Below, piece after piece: positions 42,031 to 51,632 of a stretch of DNA of 64,000 nucleotides. The notes under the pieces were generated by a model. The model was not told the DNA's origin. It searched no databases and saw only the letters and a list, made by a program, of their open reading frames with translations. Both the position numbers and the translations under genes were made by a program. Position 1 is the first letter of the stretch. Every line of letters starts with the position of its first letter. Source of the DNA: Pseudomonadota bacterium (GTDB lineage Bacteria > Pseudomonadota > Gammaproteobacteria > Xanthomonadales > Xanthomonadaceae); the NCBI GenBank assembly GCA_023390905.1, contig JAEWBY010000042.1, forward strand, positions 1 to 64,000, read 5' to 3'.

Positions 42031-42208
42031 GAACAAGCCGGACGTAATTGGCGGACCGGACTGTGGTGGCCATCGCGCTCGCTTGCCATCCGGACTTGGC
42101 TAAAGTGCGGGGCGCGCAACGAACGACATCCGCCACGCGACGCCGTGACCGGCATGCGCTAGCGTTGCCCACCAAAAAAAGATGCCATGCATGCCGGGAG
42201 GGGCGGAA

Positions 42209-43156
42209 ATGCGCATTGGGATAGTGGTCGATTCGGCCTGCGATCTGCCGCAGGAGTTTCTCGAGAAGAACAACATCGTCGTGCTGCCGATCACCGTCCG
42301 CATCGGGGACGCGGTGCTGGCCGATCATCGCGACGAGGAAGCCACGCTCGGCTTCCTCCACGCGCACGTGGCCGAGCGTGGACACGAGGCTGAGACCACG
42401 CCGTTCACGGTCAACCAGATCCGCGATCTGTTCCTGGGGCAACTGGTGATCGATTACGACCACGTGTTCTGCATGACGATCACCAGGACGCGCAGCCCGA
42501 TCCACGAGAACGCCATGCAGGCGAGCTTCGCGATCCTCAACGACTACAAACCCGTGCGGCAGGCGGCCGGCTACAACTCGCCGTTCGCGCTGCGCGTGAT
42601 CGATACCCAGAACCTGTTCGCCGCGCAGGGCATCACCGCGGTCGAGGCCGTGCGCATGCGCGATGCCGGCGCCGGCGTCCAGCAGATCCGCGAGCGCCTG
42701 GAAGAACTGGCCAGCAACACCCACGGCTACATGATCCCGCGCGATCTCTACTACCTGCGCGCCCGCGCGCGCACCAAGGGCGATCGCAGCGTGGGCCTGC
42801 TCAGCGCGGCGCTGGGCAGCGCGCTCGACATCAAGCCGGTGCTGCGGGGTTATCAGGGCAACACCGAGCCGGTCGCCAAGATCAAGGGCTTCGAGAATGC
42901 TGTCGAGCAGTTGTTCAAGTTCGCCGGCAATCGCGTCATGGCCGGCCTGATGACGCCGACCGTCTGCCTGAGCTACGGCGGCGAACTGTCCGAAATGCGC
43001 GCATTGCCGGGCTACCAGCGCCTGCGCGACATCTGCGAGAACAACAAGGTCGAGGTGTTCGAAAGCGTGATGAGCCTGACCGGCATGGTCAACGTCGGCA
43101 AGGGCGCGGTCGTGGTCGGCTTCGCAGCGCCGCCGCATACGTTCAAGGCGGCCTGA
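42209..43156 (+). CDS. DegV family fatty-acid-binding protein
   Basis: 315 residues from the ATG at 42209, after GGGAGGGGCGG. The DegV opening is clear (MRIGIVVDSACDLPQEFLE), with the lipid-contacting MTITRTRSPIHENA and the C-terminal VFESVMSLTGMVNVGKGAVV. DegV (FakB-type) proteins bind fatty acids and hand them to a kinase in Firmicutes; no FakA is in the window, and the role in Gammaproteobacteria is less clear. Confidence 0.92.
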   Translation: MRIGIVVDSACDLPQEFLEKNNIVVLPITVRIGDAVLADHRDEEATLGFLHAHVAERGHEAETTPFTVNQIRDLFLGQLVIDYDHVFCMTITRTRSPIHENAMQASFAILNDYKPVRQAAGYNSPFALRVIDTQNLFAAQGITAVEAVRMRDAGAGVQQIRERLEELASNTHGYMIPRDLYYLRARARTKGDRSVGLLSAALGSALDIKPVLRGYQGNTEPVAKIKGFENAVEQLFKFAGNRVMAGLMTPTVCLSYGGELSEMRALPGYQRLRDICENNKVEVFESVMSLTGMVNVGKGAVVVGFAAPPHTFKAA

Positions 43157-43249
43157 TCGACACGCGGGATGCGTGCACCGTCCATCGTGACGCATTGCTA
43201 ACAGTCCCGCCCGCTACCCTGATCACCACGAACACGTTCCGAGGATTCC

Positions 43250-43594
43250 ATGGCAGTGCGTTACTACATCAGCCTTCCGCAGCCGGAGCAGGCGCGCGGC
43301 AGCGATCCGGACCTGAGCTTCAGCGCACATGGCGCCGAAGAATTCGCCGCGCAATTGCAGGATGCGCTGCGCAACGGCAGCCTGTTCGAGCGCTGGCGGC
43401 AGCGGCAGGAAGATCCGGATGAAGTCGATCCGGGGCTCGGCCTGATCGATCCGGACGCGCGCGTGAGCGGCGAACAGGATGATCTGCGCATCGGACTGGT
43501 CGCCACCACGTCGATTCCCGGCCAGGTGCTCAAGCATCGCATGCGGCTGCTCTCGGGCAGCGCCTGGGAACTGCGCGACGTCTCCGCGGCCTGA
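43250..43594 (+). CDS. hypothetical protein, 114 aa
   Basis: I do not recognise a named family. Small acidic soluble protein: opening MAVRYYISLPQPEQARG, a helical HGAEEFAAQLQDALRN segment, and a C-terminal beta-rich region ending SGSAWELRDV. The ATG at 43250 lies after CGAGGATTCC. The stop overlaps the next ATG by one base, so it is translationally coupled with the Dph6-like gene. Confidence 0.78.
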   Translation: MAVRYYISLPQPEQARGSDPDLSFSAHGAEEFAAQLQDALRNGSLFERWRQRQEDPDEVDPGLGLIDPDARVSGEQDDLRIGLVATTSIPGQVLKHRMRLLSGSAWELRDVSAA

Positions 43595-44277
43595 TGGCGA
43601 CACCCACGCCGGTCCTGCTCGCCTGGAGCGGCGGCAAGGACGCGGCCTGGACGCTGCACACCCTGCGCCGCCAGCAGGCGCATGAGGTGGTGGGACTGCT
43701 GACCACGATCACGCGCGAACACGATCGCATCTCGATGCAGGGGATCCGCCGCAGCGTGCTGCATGCACAGGCGCGCGCCGCCGGCCTGCCGGTGATCGAA
43801 GCGATGATTCCGGCGCAGTGCAGCAATGCGGACTACGAAGCGGCGATGGCCGATGCGCTCGCGCAGGCGCGGACGCGATGGCCCGGGATCGAAACCATGG
43901 CCTTCGGTGATCTCTTCCTCGAGGACATCCGCGCCTATCGCGTCGCCAATCTGGCGCGCGTGGGGTGGCAGGCGATCACGCCGCTGTTCGGCAGCGACAC
44001 GCGCAGGCTGGCGCGCGAGATGATCGAGGGCGGGCTGCGGGCCGAGCTGTGCTGCATCGACACGCAGCAACTGGACGCGCGATTCGCCGGGCGGCCGTTC
44101 GACCCGGCGTTGCTGGATGATCTTCCGTCGCAGGTGGATGCGTGCGGCGAGAACGGCGAGTTCCACACCTGCGTGCACGCCGGCCCGATGTTCAGTGCGC
44201 CCTTGCACCTGGTGCGCGGCGAGACCGTCCTGCGCGACGGACGTTTCGCCTACACCGATTTCGATCTCGAACCGTAG
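43594..44277 (+). CDS. Dph6/MJ0570-family ATP pyrophosphatase (diphthine-ammonia-ligase-like)
   Basis: 227 residues. The adenine-nucleotide alpha-hydrolase motif is LAWSGGKDAAWTL (PP-loop, about residues 8-20). The family closing motif is GENGEFHTCVHAGPMF (about 185-200). In archaea and eukaryotes the relatives amidate diphthine on EF-2. Bacteria have no diphthamide, so the substrate here is unknown. Coupled to the upstream 114-aa protein, convergent with the formaldehyde operon. Confidence 0.9.
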   Translation: MATPTPVLLAWSGGKDAAWTLHTLRRQQAHEVVGLLTTITREHDRISMQGIRRSVLHAQARAAGLPVIEAMIPAQCSNADYEAAMADALAQARTRWPGIETMAFGDLFLEDIRAYRVANLARVGWQAITPLFGSDTRRLAREMIEGGLRAELCCIDTQQLDARFAGRPFDPALLDDLPSQVDACGENGEFHTCVHAGPMFSAPLHLVRGETVLRDGRFAYTDFDLEP

Positions 44278-44353
44278 CAGCGGCTTCAGCCGCGACCAGA
44301 CGCGGGCAGCGCCACAGCGACAGCAGCACCCGCGGCCGCACCGCGCTTGCCGC

Positions 44354-45184
44354 TCAACCCGCCAGCGCCCTGGCGTGATGCGCGATGTGCTCGCCGATGA
44401 AACTGGCGACGAAGTAATAGCTGTGGTCGTAACCGGGGCGCATGCGCAGATCGATCGGATGGCCGTGCGCCTCGCACGCCGCGCGCAGCTTCTCCGGCTG
44501 CAACTGCACGGCGAAGAATTCGTCCGCCTCGCCCTGATCGATCAGCAGGGGCACGCGTTCTTGCGCGGACGGGATCAGTTCCGTCGCGTCCCACGACTTC
44601 CATGCGCCACGATCCTCGCCGAGATAGGCGGTGAATGCCTTCTCGCCCCACGGCGCCTGGCTCGGCGCCACGATGGGCGAGAACGCCGAGACGCTGCGAT
44701 AGCGGCCGGGATTCTTCAACGCGATGATCAATGCGCCATGCCCGCCCATCGAATGTCCGCTGATCGCGCGCGCGCCGGTGGCCGGGAAGTTCGACTCGAT
44801 CAGGGCGGGCAGTTCCCGGCTGATGTAATCGAACATGCGGTAGTGCGGTGACCACGGCGCCTGCGTGGCATTGAGGTAGAAGCCCGCGCCCTTGCCGAGA
44901 TCGTAGCCATCGGCGTCGGCCACCGCATCACCGCGCGGGCTGGTATCCGGCGCGACCACGATCACGCCATGTTCGGCGGCGTAGCGCTGGGCGCCTGCCT
45001 TGGTGATGAAGTTCTGCTCGTTGCAGGTCAGACCGCTCAGCCAGTACAGCACCGGACACGCGGCGTGCGCGGCCTGCGGCGGAAGATAGACGGCCACGTT
45101 CATGTCGCAGCCCAGCGTGGAGGAAGCATGGCGGTACACGTCCTGCCAGCCGCCAAAACACGCGCGATGTTCGATGCGTTCCAT
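44354..45184 (-). CDS. fghA: S-formylglutathione hydrolase
   Basis: 276 residues, the usual size (FrmB/FghA about 277). It hydrolyses S-formylglutathione to formate and glutathione, the last step of glutathione-dependent formaldehyde removal. The nucleophile elbow is SGHSMGGHGALI (Ser about 147), with Asp in QGEADEFF and His in PGYDHSYYF. The start at 45184 is an ATG; a better ribosome site is not evident because a repetitive intergenic stretch precedes it. Third gene after frmR and frmA. Confidence 0.95.
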   Translation of the reverse strand: MERIEHRACFGGWQDVYRHASSTLGCDMNVAVYLPPQAAHAACPVLYWLSGLTCNEQNFITKAGAQRYAAEHGVIVVAPDTSPRGDAVADADGYDLGKGAGFYLNATQAPWSPHYRMFDYISRELPALIESNFPATGARAISGHSMGGHGALIIALKNPGRYRSVSAFSPIVAPSQAPWGEKAFTAYLGEDRGAWKSWDATELIPSAQERVPLLIDQGEADEFFAVQLQPEKLRAACEAHGHPIDLRMRPGYDHSYYFVASFIGEHIAHHARALAG

Positions 45185-45301
45185 GGGATTCGGAGTCGGG
45201 AGTCGAAGGGGTTTTGGATTCGAAATCGGGGTTCGCGATGGATCAGGCGGATCGGAATCCGCTCTGCGAATCCCGCCTCCCGCATCCCGAACCCCTTGCG
45301 A
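45185..45301. repeat. degenerate inverted GGGATTCG/CGAATCCC heptad-like repeats
   Basis: The 117-bp gap between frmA and fghA contains GGGATTCGGAGTCGGGAGTCG-like units at one end and CGAATCCCGCCTCCCGCATC-like units at the other, so the two ends are roughly complementary. It resembles a decayed version of the opposed heptad arrays at 1613-1837. It may form a hairpin in the frm transcript. Confidence 0.55.
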
Positions 45302-46411
45302 TCAGAAATGCACGACCGAGCGGATCGACTTGCCCTCGTGCATCAGATCGAAGGCTTGGTTGATGTCTTCCAGTCCCATCGTGTGGGTGACGAAGGGGGC
45401 GAGCTGGATTTCGCCGCTCATCGCCTGCTCGACCATGCCCGGCAACTGCGTGCGGCCCTTCACGCCGCCGAAGGCCGTGCCCAGCCAACGGCGTCCGGTC
45501 ACCAGTTGGAACGGACGCGTGCTGATCTCCTGGCCCGCACCGGCCACGCCGATGATCACCGATTGGCCCCAGCCGCGATGCGCGCATTCCAGCGCCGCGC
45601 GCATGACGTTGACGTTGCCGATGCATTCGAACGAATGGTCCACGCCCCACTTGGTCATCTCGACGATCACCTGCTGGATCGGCTTGTCGTGATCCCTGGG
45701 ATTGACGCAGTCGGTCGCGCCCATTTCCCTGGCTTTCTCGAACTTGTCCGGATTGGTGTCGACGGCGATGATGCGGCCGGCCTTCGCCTGTCGCGCGCCC
45801 TGGATCACCGCCAAGCCGATGCCGCCCAGGCCGAACACCGCCACCGAATCACCCGGCTGCACCTTGGCCGTGTTGTGCACGGCGCCGATGCCGGTGGTGA
45901 CCCCGCAACCGAGCAGGCAGACCTGTTCGTGGTTGGCCCCCGGATGGATCTTCGCCAGCGAGACTTCGGCCACGACGGTGTATTCGCTGAAGGTCGAGCA
46001 GCCCATGTAGTGATAGAGCGGCTGTCCGTTGTACGAGAAGCGCGTGGTGCCGTCGGGCATCACGCCCTTGCCCTGCGTCGCGCGCACGGCCACGCACAGG
46101 TTGGTCTTGCCGGACGTGCAGAATTCGCACTCGCGGCACTCGGCGGTGTACAGCGGGATCACGTGATCGCCCGGCTGCACGCTGGTCACGCCCTCACCGA
46201 CTTCGACCACCACGCCCGCGCCTTCATGGCCGAGCACGCAGGGAAACAGGCCTTCCGGATCGTCGCCCGACAGCGTGAACGCGTCGGTGTGGCAGACGCC
46301 GGTGTGGGTGATGCGGATCAGCACCTCGCCGGCTTTCGGCGGCGCGACATCGATCTCGACGATTTCCAGTGGCTGTCCGGCGGCGAACGCGACGGCGGCG
46401 CGACTCTTCAT
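45302..46411 (-). CDS. frmA: S-(hydroxymethyl)glutathione dehydrogenase / class III alcohol dehydrogenase
   Basis: 369 residues, typical for class III ADH. It oxidises S-hydroxymethylglutathione to S-formylglutathione with NAD. Catalytic zinc ligands are in HTGVCHTDAFT and GHEGAGVVVEVGEG; the structural zinc loop is CRECEFCTSGKTNLC. The cofactor motif is VFGLGGIGLAVIQGAR. The ATG at 46411 follows GCAGGAGAA. It lies 81 bp after frmR in the same direction. Confidence 0.97.
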   Translation of the reverse strand: MKSRAAVAFAAGQPLEIVEIDVAPPKAGEVLIRITHTGVCHTDAFTLSGDDPEGLFPCVLGHEGAGVVVEVGEGVTSVQPGDHVIPLYTAECRECEFCTSGKTNLCVAVRATQGKGVMPDGTTRFSYNGQPLYHYMGCSTFSEYTVVAEVSLAKIHPGANHEQVCLLGCGVTTGIGAVHNTAKVQPGDSVAVFGLGGIGLAVIQGARQAKAGRIIAVDTNPDKFEKAREMGATDCVNPRDHDKPIQQVIVEMTKWGVDHSFECIGNVNVMRAALECAHRGWGQSVIIGVAGAGQEISTRPFQLVTGRRWLGTAFGGVKGRTQLPGMVEQAMSGEIQLAPFVTHTMGLEDINQAFDLMHEGKSIRSVVHF

Positions 46412-46492
46412 GGGAATTCTCCTGCGGTGCAATGAATGACGGATGCGGCCGCGCGTGACGGCCATGGACGTGGAGCGGCGCGGCGGCGCCCG

Positions 46493-46768
46493 CTATTTCA
46501 GATAGGAGCGCACGAGCCCGGCCATTTCGGTGACGCGCGCTTGCCGCTGCGCATCATTGCGCGCGGGCTGGCCGAACTCCTCGCGGATATGCGCCTCCAT
46601 GACCTCCGACATCAGGCCGTTGACCGCGCCGCGAATGGCCGCGATCTGCTGCAGCACGGCGCCGCAGTCGGTGCCGGCTTCCAGCGCACGCTCCAGCGCT
46701 TCGGTCTGGCCGCGGATCCGGCGCACGCGGGCGAGCACGCGCTTCTTCTCGTGGGGTGAATGGGGCAT
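46493..46768 (-). CDS. frmR: formaldehyde-responsive repressor FrmR (CsoR/RcnR superfamily)
   Basis: 91 residues from the ATG at 46768. The CsoR/RcnR helical fold is clear (VLARVRRIRGQTEALERALE). Pro2 and Cys35 are present, the two residues that formaldehyde crosslinks in E. coli FrmR (established), and His60 is kept. A GC-rich dyad lies 10-28 bp upstream of the start. The order frmR-frmA-fghA mirrors the E. coli frmRAB operon. Confidence 0.94.
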   Translation of the reverse strand: MPHSPHEKKRVLARVRRIRGQTEALERALEAGTDCGAVLQQIAAIRGAVNGLMSEVMEAHIREEFGQPARNDAQRQARVTEMAGLVRSYLK

Positions 46769-46777
46769 GCGCTTAGG

Positions 46778-46796
46778 GTACTGGGGTAGGGTATAC
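46778..46796. promoter_or_regulatory. candidate FrmR operator
   Basis: GTACTGGGGTAGGGTATAC combines a G-rich core with GTA/TAC ends, the form expected for CsoR/RcnR-family operators, immediately upstream of frmR. The divergent ABC gene starts 190 bp away, so control of that gene is less likely. Confidence 0.5.
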
Positions 46797-46984
46797 GGCG
46801 GGCATGGTACACGAACCTGCAACGGACGTCCTGGTCCGGGCGCATGGAAATCGCCGGTTGCGCCGGGCCTGGCACCACGATGGTCACGATGACGTTCGTC
46901 ACTTCACCATCGCCACACGCACGCCCCATCGTGGCCCCATCCGGTCCCGGCACGCTCCCCGGGCCTTCCGCCTCCGAAGCCGCC

Positions 46985-47896
46985 ATGCAACTGACCCTCC
47001 GCGATATCCGCAAGACCTATCCCAACGGTGTGAAGGCGCTGGACGGTGTCAGCCTGACCATTCCGGTCGGGATGTACGGACTGCTCGGTCCGAACGGCGC
47101 GGGCAAGTCCTCGCTGATGCGCATCCTGGCGACCTTGCAGGAAGCCGACAGCGGCAGCGCGATGCTGGGCGACATCGATGTACTGAGGCAGAAGGATGAA
47201 GTCCGCAGGACGCTCGGCTACCTGCCGCAGGAATTCGGCGTGTATCCGCATGCCAGCGCCGGCGCGCTGCTCGATCACTTCGCGATACTGAAAGGCATCG
47301 CCGCGCGCGGTGAACGGCGCGACATGGTCGAATCGCTGCTGCGCCAGGTCAACCTGTGGGACGTGCGCACGCAGAAGCTCGGCGGCTACTCCGGCGGCAT
47401 GCGGCAGCGTTTCGGCGTGGCGGTCGCGCTGCTCGGAAACCCGAAGTTGCTGATCGTCGATGAACCCACCGCAGGCCTCGATCCCGCCGAACGCGCGCGC
47501 TTCCTCAATCTGTTGAGCGAACTGGGCGAGACCAGCGCGGTCATTCTCTCCACCCACATCGTCGAGGACGTCTCCGAGTTGTGCACGCGCATGGCGATCA
47601 TCCGGCAGGGCCGCATCCTGCTGGAAGCCGAGCCATTGCAGGCCGTGGCCGGCATTCGCGGACGCATCTGGCGGCGCGTTATCGCCAAGGACGAGCTGCC
47701 TGCGATCCAGCGCGATCACGCCGTCATCGCGACGACGCTGCTGGGCGGCCGCACCGTCGTGCGCGTGCACGACACCGCCTCGCCCGGCCCGGGCTTCGAA
47801 ACGGCCGAGCCGGATCTGACCGATGTCTACTTCAGCACGATGGCCGGACACATCGGCCTGCATCGCGCGGATTCGCAGCCGGTGCCATCGGCATGA
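46985..47896 (+). CDS. ABC transporter ATP-binding protein
   Basis: 303 residues from the ATG at 46985. Walker A is GPNGAGKSSLMRIL (about 36-49), the Q-loop is in GYLPQEFGVYPHA, the signature is YSGGMRQRFGV, Walker B is LLIVDEPTAGLDPAE, and the H-loop is STHIVEDVSELC. An additional ~90 residues follow the ATPase core. The stop overlaps the permease-peptidase start (ATGA). This pairing is found in the M1-peptidase ABC exporter group; the cargo is not known. Confidence 0.93.
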   Translation: MQLTLRDIRKTYPNGVKALDGVSLTIPVGMYGLLGPNGAGKSSLMRILATLQEADSGSAMLGDIDVLRQKDEVRRTLGYLPQEFGVYPHASAGALLDHFAILKGIAARGERRDMVESLLRQVNLWDVRTQKLGGYSGGMRQRFGVAVALLGNPKLLIVDEPTAGLDPAERARFLNLLSELGETSAVILSTHIVEDVSELCTRMAIIRQGRILLEAEPLQAVAGIRGRIWRRVIAKDELPAIQRDHAVIATTLLGGRTVVRVHDTASPGPGFETAEPDLTDVYFSTMAGHIGLHRADSQPVPSA

Positions 47897-50800
47897 AACT
47901 GGCCGCGATCGCCCGCTTCGAATTCGCCTACCAGATCAGACGGCCCGCCACGTGGCTGTTTGCCATCGCACTGCTGTTCGTCGGCTGGAGCGTCATCCAG
48001 GGCAATTACGTCGACGACGCACGCAACGGCTACGTGCTGCTCAATGCGCCGTTGGTGATTGCATCGACCACCGTGATCGGCGGCCTGTTGTGGCTGTTCG
48101 TCGCCGCGTCGATTGCCGGTGATGCCGCCGCGCGCGATGTCGAATCAGGCCAGCATCCGCTCAGCTACACCGCGCCGGTTTCAAAGTTCCATTATCTGGC
48201 CGGACGCTTCCTGGCCGCGTATGCGCTCAATGCGTTGATCCTGCTCGCGGTGCCCGTCGGCATGTGGCTGGGCATGCGATGGCCGCAGTTGGAGCCGGAA
48301 CTTTTCGGGCCGTGGCGACCCGCGGCCTTCGCGCTGGCCTATCTGCTGATTGCATTGCCGAACGCCTTCATCGCCACCGCGGTGCAGTTCGCATTCGCCG
48401 CGCTCAGCCGGCGCGCGATCGTCGCCTACTTCGGCAGCGTGGTGCTGTTCTTCGCTTCGATGGGAATGGCGGCCTTCGTCGCGGTCGCGCTGCACCAGCA
48501 GGATCTGGCGCGATTGCTGGATCCGATCGGCATGATCGCGATCGTCAGCGACCTGTCCGATACCTGGACCACGACCGAGGCCAACACGCGCCTGGTCGGG
48601 CTGCAGCCGATGCTGATCGCCAATCGCCTGCTGTGGATCTGCGTGGGCGTTGCATTGCTGGCCTTCACCTGGCGGCGGTTCCGCCTCGCGCATCCGGCCG
48701 AACGCGGTCGCGGTGCGCGCAGTCGCAAGGCCGTCGCGCCGCAGGCGCGCGTGGCCAATGAGGCGGTGCCCACGCACGTCGCCATGCGCGAACCGGGCCC
48801 CGCACGCCGGTTCGGCCTGTCGATGCAGTTGCGCCAGTTGCTTGCGATCACCGGGCAATCACTGCGCACGCTCGCCAGGGGCTGGACCGTGTTCGGTCCG
48901 CTGATCGTCGTGGCGTTCCTGGTGTGCGTGGCGGTGCCGGCGCGCATGGAGTTCGTCGGTGTGCCCTTGCTGCCGCGCACCGAGCATGTGTTGACCTATC
49001 TGACCGCGGCGCTCGCCAATCCGGCCAATCGCGTGTGGATGATCATTCCGCTGCTGATCATCTTCTATGCCGGGGAACTGGTGTGGGGCGAACGCGACGC
49101 GCGCATGGGCGAGATCACCGGTGCCACGCCGGTGCCGGACTGGGTGTTCTTCGTGGCGAAGTTCCTGGCGCTGGCATTGCTGCTGGCAGGCTGGATGGTG
49201 ATGCTCGCCATCGCGGGCGTGATCGGACAAGCCGCGCTTGGCTACGAGCACTTCGAGATCAGCCTGTACGCGAAGGTGCTGCTTGGCCTGCAACTGACGG
49301 ACTATCTGCTGTTCGCGCTGCTGGCGCTGACCGTGCATACCGTCGTGAACCAGAAGCATCTCGGCACCTTGGCCGCACTGGGCGTGTATGCATTGATCGC
49401 CTTCGCGCCGCTGCTCGGCATCGAGGAGAAATTGCTGGTGTTCGGCGCCAGTCCGGCCTGGTCGTACTCGGACATGCGCGGTTTCGGCGGCTCGCTGCAT
49501 CCGTGGCTGGCCTTCAAGGCGTACTGGGTGGCGTGGGCGGTGCTGCTGGCGGTGCTCGCGCGGCTGGTGTGGGCGCGCGGATCCACGGCGGGCATCCGTG
49601 CGCGCTGGAACCTTGCGCGCGCGCGCATGACGCGCCCCACCCTCGTCGCCGCCGCGCTGGCGGGTGTCGCCGTGCTGGGCCTGGGTGGCTACGTGTTCCG
49701 CAATACGCATATGCTCAACGCGTACCAGACACGTGACGATCGCCTGGCCCAGCAGGCCGAGTACGAACGGCGTTACGCACGTTACGCGAATGCGCCGCAG
49801 CCGCGCGTTGCATCGTCGAACCTGCGCGTCGACATCCACCCGGAACGTCACGCTGCACGCTTCCGTGGCCACTATCGGCTGGTCAACCCGAATCCGCAGG
49901 CCGTCGATACGGTGCACGTCGCGATCCCGGCGCGGGCAGGCGTGGAGATCCGCATGCTGGCCTTTGATCGGCGCGCCACGCGGCGGCTGGATGATGCACG
50001 GCTCGGGCATCGCATCTACCGGCTCGCCTCGCCGCTCCGACCGGGCGAATCGATGCGGCTGGATTTCGAGGTCGATTTCCAGCCGCGGGGCTTTGCCAAT
50101 CACGGCGCGGACGAAACGATCGTCGAGAACGGAAGCTGGATCAGTGCGGTGAACTTCCTGCCCGCGATCGGTTACCAGCGTTCGCGCGAACTGCGCGAGC
50201 CCGGCGATCGCCTCGTGCAGCATCTGCCCGCGCGACCGCGCATTCCACCGCTGGAAGATCAAGCGGCGCGCCAGGCGGTGCCGGGCGATGTCGGCATCCG
50301 CTTCGAAGCCGTGGTGGGCACGCGCGCCGATCAGATCGCGGTCGCACCCGGCGTGCTGCGCCGCAGTTGGATCGAGAACGGTCGGCGCTACTTCCATTAC
50401 GTCAGCGAGACGCCCATCGGCGAAGACGTGCAGTTCTTCTCGGCACGATACGCCGTGCATCGTTCGCCATGCCACGGCGTGGACGTGGAGGTCTTCCATC
50501 ATCCGGCGCACGATCGGGTCGTCGCGCAGATGGCGCGCAGCGCGTGCGCCTCGATCGCGCTCTACTCGCGCCTGTTCGGTCCGTATCCGCATCGCACGAT
50601 GCGCATCGTCGAGAACGCCGAACGCGATATCGGCGCGCACTCGGAGCCGAGCCTGATCGACTACGGAGATGGCTTCACCCTGCTCGACCCCTCGCGTGAA
50701 CGCGGCGGCCTGGATCTGGTGTTCGCCGTCACCGCGCATGAAATCGGCCATCAATGGTGGGGCGGGCAACGGCTCTCGCCCGCGTATGCCGAAGGCGTCG

Positions 50801-51543
50801 GGCTGCTGATCGAAAGCATGGCCACCTACTCGGCGACGCAGGCGGTGGAAGCAACGCTCGGCCCGGATCAGTTGCAGGCCTACCTGGACATGATGCGTCG
50901 CCAGTACCAGATTCCGCGCTCGCTGGCCTCGCCGCCGCTGCTGCGCGCCACCGATCAGTTCCTGAGCTATCGCAAGGGGCCGCTGGCGATGTACACGCTG
51001 AGCCAGTACATCGGTCGCGATCAGGTCAGCCTTGCGCTGCGCCGTCTGCTCGACGCGCATCCGCCGGGCAGTGCGCCACGGCTGACCTCGCTCGATCTGC
51101 ACGCCCAACTGAAAGCAGTGACGCCACCGCAGTACCGCGCACTGCTGCGCGATCTGTTCGAGACCAACACCTACTGGGAGCTTTCGGCCACGCAGGCGCG
51201 GAAGCGGAAGTTGCCCGACGGCCGCTGGCTGGTCGCGCTGGATGTGCGTGCGCGCAAGCGGATCGTCGATGAAACCGGCGCGGCATTCGATCAGCCGCTC
51301 GATGAATGGATCGAGGTGGGCGTGTTTCCCGGGCCCGCGCGCCGCCACGAGAACGGCGAGGTGATTCCCGGCAAGCCGATGTACCTGCAGAAGCATCGGG
51401 TGACGCGCGCGCAGCAGACGATCACCGTGATCGTGCCGGCCGAACCGGGCCACGCCGGAATCGATCCGCGCACGTTGCTGGTGGACGTGCGCCCGCGCGA
51501 CAACATCATAGATGTGGCGGGTGGAAAACACGCCGCACGATAG
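47893..51543 (+). CDS. ABC-2-type permease fused to M1-family aminopeptidase
   Basis: 1216 residues. The first half (about 1-600) has two sets of about six membrane helices with a basic cytoplasmic linker between (about 258-320, GRGARSRKAVAPQARV). The second half (about 610-1216) is an extracytoplasmic gluzincin of the M1 type: HEIGHQWWGGQRLS with zinc His949, Glu950 and His953, and the third ligand probably Glu974 in IESMATYSA, then a helical domain and C-terminal beta region. It is translationally coupled to the ATPase. The protein could couple transport to peptide trimming at the membrane, but cargo and direction are unknown. Confidence 0.9.
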   Translation: MKLAAIARFEFAYQIRRPATWLFAIALLFVGWSVIQGNYVDDARNGYVLLNAPLVIASTTVIGGLLWLFVAASIAGDAAARDVESGQHPLSYTAPVSKFHYLAGRFLAAYALNALILLAVPVGMWLGMRWPQLEPELFGPWRPAAFALAYLLIALPNAFIATAVQFAFAALSRRAIVAYFGSVVLFFASMGMAAFVAVALHQQDLARLLDPIGMIAIVSDLSDTWTTTEANTRLVGLQPMLIANRLLWICVGVALLAFTWRRFRLAHPAERGRGARSRKAVAPQARVANEAVPTHVAMREPGPARRFGLSMQLRQLLAITGQSLRTLARGWTVFGPLIVVAFLVCVAVPARMEFVGVPLLPRTEHVLTYLTAALANPANRVWMIIPLLIIFYAGELVWGERDARMGEITGATPVPDWVFFVAKFLALALLLAGWMVMLAIAGVIGQAALGYEHFEISLYAKVLLGLQLTDYLLFALLALTVHTVVNQKHLGTLAALGVYALIAFAPLLGIEEKLLVFGASPAWSYSDMRGFGGSLHPWLAFKAYWVAWAVLLAVLARLVWARGSTAGIRARWNLARARMTRPTLVAAALAGVAVLGLGGYVFRNTHMLNAYQTRDDRLAQQAEYERRYARYANAPQPRVASSNLRVDIHPERHAARFRGHYRLVNPNPQAVDTVHVAIPARAGVEIRMLAFDRRATRRLDDARLGHRIYRLASPLRPGESMRLDFEVDFQPRGFANHGADETIVENGSWISAVNFLPAIGYQRSRELREPGDRLVQHLPARPRIPPLEDQAARQAVPGDVGIRFEAVVGTRADQIAVAPGVLRRSWIENGRRYFHYVSETPIGEDVQFFSARYAVHRSPCHGVDVEVFHHPAHDRVVAQMARSACASIALYSRLFGPYPHRTMRIVENAERDIGAHSEPSLIDYGDGFTLLDPSRERGGLDLVFAVTAHEIGHQWWGGQRLSPAYAEGVGLLIESMATYSATQAVEATLGPDQLQAYLDMMRRQYQIPRSLASPPLLRATDQFLSYRKGPLAMYTLSQYIGRDQVSLALRRLLDAHPPGSAPRLTSLDLHAQLKAVTPPQYRALLRDLFETNTYWELSATQARKRKLPDGRWLVALDVRARKRIVDETGAAFDQPLDEWIEVGVFPGPARRHENGEVIPGKPMYLQKHRVTRAQQTITVIVPAEPGHAGIDPRTLLVDVRPRDNIIDVAGGKHAAR

Positions 51544-51632
51544 CCATGGGCCGCGCCATCGCGTGTGGCCGACGGCTGATATAGTGCGGCGAGCACGGGG
51601 CACGGTGCCCATCACGAATGGAAGGAGTGGTC

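Noticed and set aside
48859..51615. 918-codon minus-strand frame over the permease-peptidase gene
   Set aside because: Antisense shadow; the opposite frame has ATPase coupling, membrane helices and a zinc-peptidase motif.
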